From NCBI GenBank assembly GCA_947000775.1, contig CAMQGK010000634.1, forward strand, positions 16,574,501 through 16,638,500: DNA of 64,000 nt. Direction: 5' to 3'. A program made the translations under genes and the position numbers. Shown here in pieces: positions 45,170-57,400 of the stretch; within the stretch, counting starts at the first letter, position 1, and every line of letters starts with the position of its first letter. This stretch comes from Pterois miles (Eukaryota > Chordata > Actinopteri > Perciformes > Scorpaenidae). The notes beneath the pieces are model-generated. The model saw only the letters and a list, made by a program, of their open reading frames with translations. It was not told the DNA's origin and searched no databases.

Positions 45170-46430
45170 GGCACTTGATGTCACTTGTTTTATGGAGAGG
45201 CAGGATAGACGGGCAACATGCACCAATGGGCTCCATAAGTTGACTCTCAATCTTTTTTTATTACTTCATTGAAAATGATAAAGCAGGAAAAAAATGATCC
45301 TCTCAATCATTTTAGCCTGACACACTCCTGCTGTAATATTACACATCTATTTTCAGTATTCAAACTGTAGTGCATACAGTTACAAACATCACTATTGTCC
45401 CTAACAGGTTTGCTATAGAAAATATTTAATTATTCTGTTGTTATGTGTCAGTAGTGAGATTGAAAAAGAAATGCTATTCAAAGCCTTGTGTCATCATGAA
45501 TTTGCTAAAATGATGAAGATGTTGCCCAAAACTATAACATCTGTCAACAACAGCACATGTCGGATTCTGAGAGAAGCTGTCATGCAGCATTCAGAGCCAA
45601 TGACGTGATCACTCAGACCAAGTGCTTTTCTATCTTACTCTAAATGTACGACAGCCCAGCTTGTTGGCATGTGGTCACCCTTGGACATGTTAACATCCTG
45701 CAAGCTCTGCAATGACTTCTCCGGTAGGCTATTAACTGGTGAGGCAAGAGGAATATATTTCTTTTCTTGCAAAACTGAGCTCACTGTGAGTCCCTTGAAA
45801 ATCAGATATCAATGGTGTTATTCTGTCTTAATATAACATATTTCAAGGCATGCACTTTACCCAACTTCCTGCACTTAATATTTTGGGTGTTGACTATAAA
45901 TATTCATTAATGTTGCCACAAGAAGTCTGAGAAAGGTATTGAATTTCAGGCTGTTTATCAAATGTCCCACTTTGAAAGAATCAGAGGCCGATTCCTTAAG
46001 ATGTCTGTCGCACCTTTGTGTTTTCTGTCTGTAGCTGTTTTTGCGCTGCTGCCTGTCTTGGCCAGGTCACCCTTAAAAAAACCCTTAATCTCAATGGGTT
46101 TCACCTGGTTAAAAAAGCTATTGACAAAAGGAAAAATAATTTAGGAATATGCAATCTATAAGCACAAAATGAAGAATAAAAACAAAAATTAAAAACATGA
46201 ATGACTTGGAAGTAGGCATCAAGTAGGCCTAACACACATGATGTCACCACATCATGTGTTTTAAATGCCTGTGGCCCTGTGGTATTCACATCTAATGAAT
46301 CTGAACTGTAATCACCCAGTCAGTCAAGAAGAAGGGCAGACCACACTAATCACTGAGCACTGATCTGTTCTTTGTTTGGGTTGCCTAGTAAAGTATGCAC
46401 TTCAGTGTTATTTATTGTTACTAATTATAT
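45170..46430. other. Intergenic, no gene seen
   Basis: Between hint3 and the ppp1r13b promoter; no exon recognised. Confidence 0.55.
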
Positions 46431-46437
46431 TATTGTT

Positions 46438-46457
46438 AGTAGTAGTAGTAGTAGTAA
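46438..46457. repeat. (TAG)n microsatellite
   Basis: About six TAG units. Confidence 0.9.
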
Positions 46458-46529
46458 TATTACTGTTTCTTTATACACATGATTGTATGTTTAAATACAT
46501 GAAGTAGAGTGTAGCCATATCAGTCATTT

Positions 46530-46665
46530 AAAGGTACAGTAAAGTAGTGTTATTATATTAAGGATGGCCTCTGAGCGAGGCGTACGCCATTGCGAGTTAG
46601 GAGTGGTTGCAATCTGCAACCACACTGCTAGATGCCACCAAATCCTACAGACTGTACCTTTAAGG
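46530..46665. mobile_element. Short MITE with AAAGGTACAGT inverted ends
   Basis: AAAGGTACAGTAAAG at the left and ACTGTACCTTTAA at the right; internal CTGAGCGAGGCGTACGCC and CACTGCTAGATGCCACCAAATCC match the 7830-8799 family. Confidence 0.75.
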
Positions 46666-46898
46666 CTGTTTATTAAGTGCTTAACTGGGATAACATCTTA
46701 CTTGCTGTTACTGTAACATTCCTGATGATGGCAGCAGAGAACCATTTATAAATTAATTATTCCCTATGGCCATTTAGACCATTTCTATTGTCAGGAATAT
46801 ATTCTAGTTTTGGTATAACTGTGTTATTTAAAATATAATAAGTTGTTTGATTTTGGACATAGAAATATCCCAAGAGCCTTGAACTAGTATCTAGCTGG

Positions 46899-46973
46899 TG
46901 ACGTTTGACTTGTGACGTTTTACGTCGTTGACGTGACGCTCTGACTGCTGCAGTGTAGCCCCGCCCCTCCCGC
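46899..46973 (+). promoter_or_regulatory. ppp1r13b: Putative ppp1r13b promoter: CRE-like half-sites and GC box
   Basis: TGACGT occurs at 46899-46904, 46913-46918 and 46929-46934, with TGACGC overlapping at 46934-46939. A GC box (CCCCGCCCCTCC) follows at about 46959-46970. There is no TATA box. TGACGT is the half-site for CREB/ATF-type factors. Position just upstream of the GC-rich leader supports a promoter, but transcription start and factor binding are inferred. Confidence 0.5.
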
Positions 46974-46999
46974 CGTCAACAACTGGATTCCAGCTATTT

Positions 47000-47350
47000 G
47001 TATTTTCGTCAACTAGCACTGCTAGCCTCCTAACGAAGATTCATTGCGTCCGTGCAAAAACGAGTTCGCCAGCCTGGATGGACATTTATTCATCGCTGTT
47101 TGCTTGACACGCACTGCATCGATAGCTCGTGCCGATGTGCAGTCAATGCAAGCTAAAGGACCGACGAGAGCGGAGAGATTGCCTGGCTTACCGTCCTTTA
47201 GCCGCCTGTGAAAGCAGCTAACAGCTAACACCGTAGTAGAGATCTCGTTGGCTGGCTGGCTGGCTGACAGCTGGTTCGGTTAGCTACGTGCCTTTACCAG
47301 TAACGTAGCTAAGATTTACTCCCCGAAACAATGAATTGTCTCTGACATTG
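47000..47350 (+). other. ppp1r13b: Probable ppp1r13b 5' untranslated exon 1
   Basis: GC-rich leader-like sequence ends TCTGACATTG|GTGAGT. It contains a four-codon upstream frame (ATG at 47331, TGA at 47343-47345). The 5' boundary is approximate. Confidence 0.5.
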
Positions 47351-47597
47351 GTGAGTATAATAAAAGTGTTATGACAGTAATATCAAATAACTGAACGTAA
47401 TGTGTTTTAGTCGCTTCAGCGCTGCTTTGCTAGCTAACTGCCTGGCTGACCATCGGCTTGTTTGTAGCAGCAGCTGCAGACAGCCACGCCTGGGCCATTT
47501 AAATTAATCTGTGGCTGATATCATTAACATTAGATGGCATTTTACCTGAAAATATTGAGTTTTATAAATCTGAAAATAATTCCACTGATGTTTACAG

Positions 47598-47759
47598 AGA
47601 GGACTGAGGCCCAGTCGGTTGTCACATTGGAGTATCCAGAGCCCAGATCCAGCAAAGGTGGGTTTACGGTGGTGTCATTGAAAATAAGTGGGTGAGCCGT
47701 CAGTCAACTCGCAGATGCACCCCTGGATTTGACGTGCCAGAGCTGCCAGTATGATGCCG
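47598..47759 (+). CDS. ppp1r13b: ppp1r13b exon with start codon (5' UTR plus Met-Met-Pro)
   Basis: TTTACAG acceptor, then leader, then ATG ATG CCG at 47751-47759 immediately before GTAAGT. The three residues MMP joined to the next coding exon give MMPMILTVYLS, the N terminus expected for ASPP1. Only the last nine bases code. Confidence 0.85.
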
Positions 47760-50700
47760 GTAAGTGTACAGACCCTCTTCTTCCCTGGCATAAAAACATG
47801 TGATTTATTCCCATTTATTCTTTCAGGATTGGTGCCTTGACAAATTGGTGCTCACGTTTGCACAAAACACAACGTGGAAACTGTCAGGTTTCATGCTCTC
47901 TACACAGGAGTGTAGTTTTACACCCAGCTTTTAATATTTCTCTGTGGATGTTCATGTGGTGAAAAATCTAAAAGTGACCGATTTAAGATGAAGAACAGTT
48001 TGACTCTTTAACTATCAATGTACACACAAGTTGCAAATTCAAGCCAGATTAATGCATGTCCATTTGCCTTTCCGGCTACCAAGTGAGATCACAACTTCCT
48101 AGACAGCAAAACTTAATTTGATCCACTACCACTTTATTTGTTGATTGTTGTAACGTGTGTCTGCAGCCTGAGTCCATAGCTGCAGGACTTACGTTTTCCA
48201 TGTTGATTGTTGCAATGACAGTAGGAAGGGGACATGTATAACAGGGCTTGTCATATCTTGATGGACAGGGATTGTGGTATATCTGAAGTCGTAGAGTAGA
48301 ATGTTTTCCTGCAAAATCATGCAGTATTGAACAAGTATTACGCCTGTATACTAGGGGTGTAACGGTACATCAGTATGGATTGATGTACCGATTCAGTGAT
48401 CAATCTAATATCGTAGATTGTAAAATGAAAACGTTGATACATATTGTCATCTTTAAGAGACGCCTTTATTTTGAAATTCCCATGGCACATTGGTGCCACT
48501 ATGTACATCCAAGTACACTTCCTTCCTAAACATTAAACTTAAACATGAGAAATGTGGCACTTTATAGTGAACAGACTTTTTTTATTCTTTTTATTATAAA
48601 GGGATATATTGTTTTTCATTTAAATGATTGGAAATGTCCAATATTAAAATTGTCAAATCATATTTTAGTTGTTTTTTTAGAGTTGATATAAGTGTTAAAT
48701 GTGTATATGATTGAATTGAATCAAAATTGTATCATAGCAGACTTCAGCAAATATTATATTGTTGTCCAAAGTATCAATATGATATATCGTGATAAAACTT
48801 GTGATTTACACCCTCACTGTGTATCAGAATAGGACAGGTTAATGTCACACCCTGTACTCTTATTATAATAATAATCATAAATTTGTGTTGAGGGAAACAA
48901 AATGATTGCTGTAGTCTAAACCGTAGGTACAGTAGGCTTTGATACAAACCATTTTCATTCTGTTTTCCCTCGTGTTGTTGTTCAAGATGCTCTGTGATGC
49001 AAAGAATAGGATACCTGAATGGCATCACTATAGGAGTCATGCTTTTGTTGGGACATCTTTTGTTATCTGTTGTGCTGAGAATGCAGTCATGGTTTGTGAG
49101 AAAAGTGAGAGCAGCCCTTTTGGCCTTCAGGGAGGGGAACATGAACTCGGATGCAGGATAAGTTTACAGTAAGTTCAGTCAGGTGTCGTCATGAATGCAG
49201 GTGATTTTTGGCCGGTTATCTTTCTGTGCGTTGGTTGAAAATACAGTATCAGTAACATTTTGTTTATAGTCAACAGAACTCCAGAGAGACTCGTGAGTTT
49301 TCAGGAGTACAGAGAGGTAACTCCGTATTCGCTGCTGTCGCCGTCAAGTTCTCAGGACTGACTGCGATGGCAGCCTCTGTAGACATTTGTACCCTGTGGC
49401 ATCAACAAGCTATCAGAATCAAAGAGCCAGTGGAGCAGAGAGGCAACCCCGCACTTGGTTCTCGCGTGACTCCGCCAGCCAATGAGACCTTGGCAGATCT
49501 AGGTCTGTGTGGCTGCGTCGACTAATGCTCTGTTGTTAAGGGGAACTTTTTGAGTGGAGTAGATTGTCAAGTGGCATTAATCTCACACAGTGGAGCTGGG
49601 CAGAGAATGACTTACAGGAAATGTAAACATTGCTGCTTTTCTGGATGTATGCTGGTTTAAAATTGCGTCAGCCAAGTCATCTTATTTATATCATAAAGTA
49701 CTCATTATAAGTTTAATATGTGATGATTACTCTAAGACCTTTTGCTTCAAACTCACTGTGATCAGATAAATATAGTGAGTTACTGATTTATTTATTTAAC
49801 AACTCCCACCTGTTTAAAACAGCTAGATCTAGTTTCTTATTGGTTGAAGACGTATGCATTATTAATTAGATGTTCCTCCTCTTGTGCACATTAGTCAGCT
49901 GTCAATCAAACAGACACATTATTTTTTAAACAGCAGATTAAATCTTGTAGGATCTGATCTGTCCAGATTTATATTTTCTCTTGTCATCAACAAGCAAATA
50001 CGTTTTTTGTCAGATGGACAATTATGAGGAGAAAAAGCTGTTAAAACATGTATGTTGTTCAAGAAGTGGATTCTGGATAAAATGCAGTTAACATTGTTCC
50101 TGCTCTGAACAATTTTGTTGTAACGAAGACATTTGCTTAAAAATATCAGTTTTTACATGGATAGATTATCAACTGTTATCAAGCACTTCCTGGTTGTACA
50201 CATAGTTAAGAACCATTGCTGCAGCTTAATATTTTTTGAACAATATTTTTATTTTTATTTTAAAAACTGAAACAAAACAAACAGTACAAAAACAACAAAG
50301 AGCACACAATACACAATGGACACAAAAAATAATAAGTGAATAAACATCTAACTTACATCCCTGAGTCATAACACACATAGCACAAAATATATTTTTTAAA
50401 AAAAAGCAGCTTAATTTTTTAGTTTCTGAAATTGTCACACCCCCTCGTTGCTTGGTCCCAGCATGCTTTGTGCAACGAATCAGTCGCTTCCCATCCACGA
50501 CAAATGAGAGCGAGTTCTTACGCCAGTGTGGTCGCGTATCATGGGGCGTCATGCTGGTCATAGTGTTAGTTTACCTAGTTGTTCCACACATTTGGGCTTG
50601 TGTTTGGTTAGAAATAGTTTACTGTTTGTATTTTTTTCACACAATGTCAATAGATATGTTTGGGAATTGAATTTATCCTGGTTTTATTTCAGTATGGCAT

Positions 50701-53700
50701 TTGTGGTTAAAATTTCGGGAGCAATATTCTGCTGGATCTCCTCTATGTGAATAAATGAGTGACAGGATTTGTGAGTGGAAATGACTGTTTGCTTGAATAA
50801 TCCTGTTTACTCCCTCTCAGGAGTTAAAAGCCCCAATCTCCATATGATGCCCACTGTAGCATTATGCACCAGGCAAAGAGGGACACTGTTTGTTTCTAGT
50901 CATGTACAGGCAGCCGACATACAGTATGAGGATGATCCCTTTCTTTGCCTCTACATAACAGCGCCCTGACCCGCATGCCGGTCACAGCTGTAGCCAAAAT
51001 ATTCTCATTAGCAGGGAGTCATCGGTGTTGCAGCCACTGGCACAACCAGGGGACAATTTTCTCATAGAAGGACTCGTCGGCACTCTCCTCCTCCTCCTCC
51101 TCCTCCTCCTCCTCCTCCTCCACCATCCTGTGACTCTCTCTCTCTCTCTCTTACTGTTTGTTTCTCTCTAGCTATCTCTCTCCCCGCCTCCCTCCCTGAA
51201 TTGCACATACAGCAAGTGTTTTTTCCTCCCAAGTCTCCTCTGCAGCACTTCCCAAATGCGCCCACAGCTGTCGGTTTCAGAGGTTCTGCTCGGGATGGCA
51301 TAACTATTAAGTCTCATGCCTGCAAGAGCGGCAGCGCTATGATGAAGAGGTTTGTGACTATAGTGTTACGCGGCCTTGTTAGCCTCTCCAAGGAGAACCC
51401 CATTTGGGCAAAGGAGCACCACCGGCCACCAAAGAAGGAGATCAGGAGGAAACGGAGGGCGGCAAAAAGAGCCAAGACCATGGGCAGACGCAACTTAGTG
51501 AGGGCGGTTGGTATTTCTCCCGTGGTCGGTCAGCTGTATCACCGGAGTCTCTGTTTTCTACGTATATTCACATGATTTGGTAGTCTATTTATGTGAAGGT
51601 ATATTGTGTTTTTTCAGTTTAATTTAGGCCCAAATTCTCATCTTAGTTATGTTGTCTGATTGGTTCAGTTTGTGTCTTATCTGAGGGTTTATTTTGAAGG
51701 TATGTGTTTGATTATTGGAGTGCAGATTAGGATGGGCTGTTTTTATGTTATTCTTACAATATTTCCTTACATTTAGCTGTTGTATTTCTCACATTGATCT
51801 AGGGCTGCAACTAACGATTACTTTCATCATCCAGTAATCTGTCGACCATTTTCTGGTTTAATTGATTAGTTGTTTGGTATATAAAATGTCAGAAATTGTG
51901 AAAAATGTGGATCATTGTTCCCTAGTGTCTAAGGTGACGTCCTCAAATGTCTGATTTTGTCCACAGCTCAAAGATGTTCAGTTTACTGTCATAGAGGAGG
52001 AAAGAAACCAGAATAATATTCACATTTAAGAAACTGGAATCAGAAAATTTAAATTTTTTTTTTTCTTAAAAGAAATGATTCAAACGGATTAATCACTTAT
52101 CAAAATAGTGGTGATTAATTTAATAGTTGACAGCTAATCGATTAAGCATTGCACCTCTACATTGAACACAATTGTGAAACATAAATGCTGGATGGACACA
52201 TTTCCCACCAAAACTAATTCAAATAATGGCATCAGTGTTATCTGTAGTGAAACTGATGTTGTTGCTGGCCTCACTGGGCTGTTTTGTGTTCATTATTTTT
52301 CGTCCTTTACCATGTTGTGTCTTATTATGCGGCTGGTAGCACTCCAATATCCCTGGAGGATTAGCAAAGTAATTATCTATCAGTAAAATGTAGACATATA
52401 ACTAGTTTCCAGCTTACTTACAACACGTTTTTTTTTTTTGTTAATGCTCTTGCAGATCATGTCCTGAAAATGACATCCATCCATTATTAGGACAGTGGTC
52501 CTAATCATAATAACACCCTAAGAAGCATCATGAAATCACAGATGGATGGTATGGATGAACAGCATAACGGCTCCAGTTCTGTTTCATCATCCATAGTTTC
52601 TGAATTTTGCCCAAATCTGAGCTTTTCGGCTCATAATGAGCTGAGCGAAGTCGCTGAGGCTCCCAAGCACAAGTGATTATACTGCTTCAGTTAGTCTGCT
52701 GCAGAAAATGTCAATGAATCACACAGCTGCATTATTAAAGGGCGAGTCACTTTGTCTCAAAGAAGCTCCCGGAGAAATTATCCATAGGTTGCTTACTTAG
52801 ATATTATATGATGTGCGTTGACAGCTATTGTGCTACACATGCACCCTGAGGCCACAGTTATGCATCAGTGAAACTCCATGGCACCTTACATGTGTAAAAT
52901 ACCTGATACATCAAATATGTTTTACTCATTAAACAAAGCAAACTCTATAGTGGGTGCAATGCAACGTCGTTTTACTTTGTTTTTGTCTGTGTGTTAGATA
53001 GCTTTAGTTCAGTTTCCATTTTCTGAAATGTTTACTCTTATTTTTAATATATTTAGTTTTAGGGCCAGCTATAAGGTCTCAGAAGTACATTATGTAGCTA
53101 CATAAATATACAAAATATGTGATTGGAGAACTGTGCAGGAATGGCCATCATGTTTAATCTTTGTGCTACTTTAGTGTCTGATGTGAAGCATCACAGGATC
53201 ATTTCCTGGACTGGAATCTAAAGTTCGTTCAGTTTCTGTGGTTCGTGGTCACGAGAGTTGATGGAAATTCATGCGGCCTCCTTTTTTTGGGAGTGATTTT
53301 AGCTTAAAAAAACTAAGACTGAAAGGAATTTACATTCATTTCTATGTTATACAGTAGTGTCTGTTTAGTTTTTCTTAAAGGATATAGTTTTTTATTTGGT
53401 TTCAGTTTGCTAAAAAAAATCTATAAAGTACTATTTTTCACTGCTTATTTTTGTTTTAGTTCACTTTAACTACTCTGGTGTGATGTAGTCTTAGATGGAG
53501 GTTATGGTTGGTTGATTTGGTCTGACAGTGTGAGCCATATGTAAACTAAGTGTTGTTTAGAGTAGGACGACAGAGCCCTGTGGTAGTAATGTTTCATTCT
53601 AAGTCTTGTCTTTCTTTCTGCATCATACTTAAACAGTTTCTTGGCTCGACTCCTCCATGTTAAGTTCAACCAGTGAAGCACAAACTGTGAAAGGCTGAAG

Positions 53701-54461
53701 GTTAAGCAAAATGCGAGGAATCTGGATTCTCGCTGAACTCTCTTAACTTGCACAAAGGCCACGATAACACTCTTTCCAAACACAGCCAACGTTTCGATTT
53801 CATTTTGAACACCCCTCCAAACTCTTGGCTTTGTTATAGATATATTCTCCATGCTGGCTCTCTCTGCACTTCATTTTGTGATCTTTTCACAGTCCTGTTT
53901 ATCTGTAGTGAGTGACACGAAAAGTCTGGCCTGTCACATGAAACAGGAAGGCACACCTCGAACCCCTAGAGCGCTCTGTGCCACAAAAACAAGAAAATCT
54001 GGCAGAAAGAAAAACACATTATAGATGTGCTGTAACACTGGATATAGAGTTCATGCATTCAGCTTGTTCTCATCCTCAAAAAAACGAATTACAATAGCAA
54101 AAAAATAATTAATGAGGGCAGGTCTAAACAAGGCATATGGGGAACATTATCATATTAATTAAACTATATTGAATATCCTTCAATATAGTTTGAGCACTCG
54201 AGAGGATATTATCCACCGCTCCTCATCCTGTATTTTGGCTTTATTCAACCAAGATGTCGATTAATCTCATCCTAGGATCCACATACTAGTTGTTTACCTA
54301 GAAAATGGGTGAAATATCTTTTTTTCCCCACATTTTACATCCAAAATTCAAAGAGGATCAGTTTTTTTATGCCCTCAGATGTATTTAGCCCAGCAAGTCA
54401 ATACTTTGCAAACACTGAATCTTCTTAGATATGTTTTATCAGCTTGGACCATCTGGATTTG

Positions 54462-54496
<35 letters not shown>

Positions 54497-57400
54497 TCCT
54501 TCCAGCTCTCTTCCTAGAAGTGATATTAGACATGCACTGTGTGTGTTAGTTTTATTGGTCTGTCTGCTGATAAGAATAACATGGCAACAGCCAAAATTAT
54601 GAACTCAAGACTCAAGTCCACAAACCAATGGGTGAGATCACACTTCTTATATACAGTCTATGCTCAAACTACTAAAAGAAACTGACCGACGGCACAGTCT
54701 TCATATCAAATCAGAAATAGATATTATTACAAATTGTTCAGCCTGAGCTCTTTGTTGATTTTCTGTCAGTCAGCTGGTTGGTTAATCATCCAATCATTTC
54801 AGCCTTTATATTCCAGCTGAAGACACACACATGCAGGCAGTGCCATATGGATTAGTCCAAAGGTCATGTATACAGTGCTTTGCTTCGTGACCCTGCTAGT
54901 CAGCAGAGGTCTGGACAGGTATTGTAGTACAGTCTGATAGCTGCAGGCACAAAGCAGCACTTTGAACACTCAGGCGATTGCTTGAAGATCCTGCGAGGAT
55001 AAAGTTCACTCAAGTCCTCATCATCCTCTTTCTTCTGCCTACAGGCTAATACATTTAGCCATTTAGTAGCTCACGTTTAGGAGGATATTTTTTGGACAGA
55101 TCTGCAGTTTCCTCAGACATCCATTGACTCGATGTGTCCTGAAAGTTATTTGCTTAGAACTTAGAAAGAAATGTGATCTCTGCTTTGACTTCTTTTACTG
55201 TTCTATGAGTACAGACAGAAGCATGTGAGGGCTTGTATTGCTATGTCTCACCTCCCAGGCTCAACAACTGTGTATGTTCAATGCTATGGCAGGCTCTAAT
55301 CATAGTAAACAGAAATGTGGCAGGCACGGACATGAGTCCACCTGCAGCTCAAACTAACAGTTGGTGCTGCTGATGGATGGCAAAATGTCACATCAGCAGA
55401 TTGGGCTTTGTCCAACGCAAGAGTGGGTTAAGCATCGTCCTTCAACCACAGCATCAGATAATTATATATTCTCTCATTCTTGTACCATCTTTAAGTATTT
55501 TTCTGCCAGTATTGGCTGCGTTTTTCTGTCCTGATTTTATCCCTCTTTCAGATGATATTGACGGTGTACCTCAGCGATGGGGAACAGGCTGTCACTGAGG
55601 TGCCCATCACCCCTGAGACGACGTGCCGCGATGTCGTCGAGTTCTGCAAAGAGCCCGGCGAGAGCGGCTGCCACCTGGCTGAGGTCTGGAGAGGCAACGG
55701 TGAGAGCTGGTTGAAAGACTGCTGCTTGTTACGGAGCGCTTCCTTTCTTGTTGGAGGCAGCGCTCAGTGCTCTACCCTGTTAAACAAGGTGTCACCAGTA
55801 ATGCATGAATCTGAAACTCCATTATCACTGAGCCTGACACTTCACTTACAAGCACAGGAATGTAATTATATAAAGCAATAGCCTTTAGCCGTCCTCATTA
55901 ATGTAAAAACAAGCACTTCATTAAAGAAAGTTCAGGTGCCAAGCAGGGCCATGCATGACTACCTGAGTGGAGGATGGAGAAGCTATACATGAGGCAAAAG
56001 TTTCACACCCTCAGACAGAACTGCAATAATATACATAAAGTACAAACTTGCAGGCCAGAACAGGGTTATATGCTGGTACAGTCCACAGCACTGTCACAAC
56101 AGATTCCACTCGGTCCAAACGCTTTGCTCCCATCACCATAGCCATGCTGACACACCCGGTGTTATCAGCATTTTTTGCTGAGGGGCCACTCCCCTGTTGA
56201 AAACAACATCCCAGCCAAGGGCTTTATTAACCCACGTTATGCAATCGTGTTCGGCTGGTGCCTCACAATGCAGCCGTCTGCCCCCGAAACCTCCTAAAAC
56301 CTCTCTGTCTTTGTCTCTGCCTCTTTGTTTCGCTTAGTTTGCCCACAGAGCGCTCATCCTCTTGAAATGTGAAAAAAAAATGTTTTAGCACACATTAGTT
56401 ATCCATCAATCTAAGCAGTCTCAGTTTTTATAGGGCTGTCATCACTTGATTTAATTCTAAAAACCCCACACACTGCCAAGACATAGACAGATGTCAGCAT
56501 AAAGTAATAATACATTTTATTTTATGGTGCCTTTCATGGCACTCAAGGTCACCTTACATCACATAAAATCAATAAGAAAGCATTCAATAAACTACAAGCA
56601 TCAGTAATAAAACAGCAATAAAATCAACAGTAATATATGCAATAGTTAAAGTGAATACACTAGTTTAAAATTAGGGGTTTTAAGAGCAGTTTTTAATCTG
56701 TAATGAAGTGGATGTGAGAGGGATGCCGGGTTCTGAAGTTTGTGTGCAGTATAGGACAATGCCCTGGCACCCATTGTGCTGATCTTGATGGCTGGTAGTG
56801 CCAGTAGACCTACCAATGAAGACTAAGGAAAGATAAAATGGCTTTGTTTATATGCTTTAATGTTCAAGAAACGCTCTGTTTGAGCTCCTGCCCCCCCTCG
56901 CAGAAAGCCCAGCCTGCTCTGATTGGTCAAGTGGCCCTCTCTTTGGACTCTTCTCCAACTCCACTCTAACTTTGTTTGAGGGCATGCCACACTAGCTGCT
57001 AAGCAGGTATTATGTCAGGGATAATGTGGAGTGAGCCGGTCATTGTAGTGAGATAAACCCTGACAGGGTGATGCGATGGACCCTGACGTGAGCAATTACC
57101 TGCTAGCTGTACATTATTCCGCTTATTACACGGCTACTTACTCAAGAAGTCAATAATTTGACACAAAAACAGTCTGCCAGAGTCCAACATCTGAACTGCG
57201 GCCATAGCAACAGTCTGTTACACATAGCAACAGTCTGGTATAAAGAAATATCACTGTAAAATGCTGTGATTGACCAATGAGAATTGAGTATTCAAGAAAG
57301 CCATGTAATAAGCAAATGTGTTACTTGGTAACACGCCATGTTACAGAACAAAAGGCAGGACTTGAAGCGATGCGTTTCAGGCAGTTCAGGAGCAGTGGGG

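Noticed and set aside
53502..53852. Minus-strand frame of 116 codons in the ppp1r13b intron
   Set aside because: No recognised family, no flanking splice signals checked as convincing, AT-rich codons; length alone is expected by chance in 64 kb.
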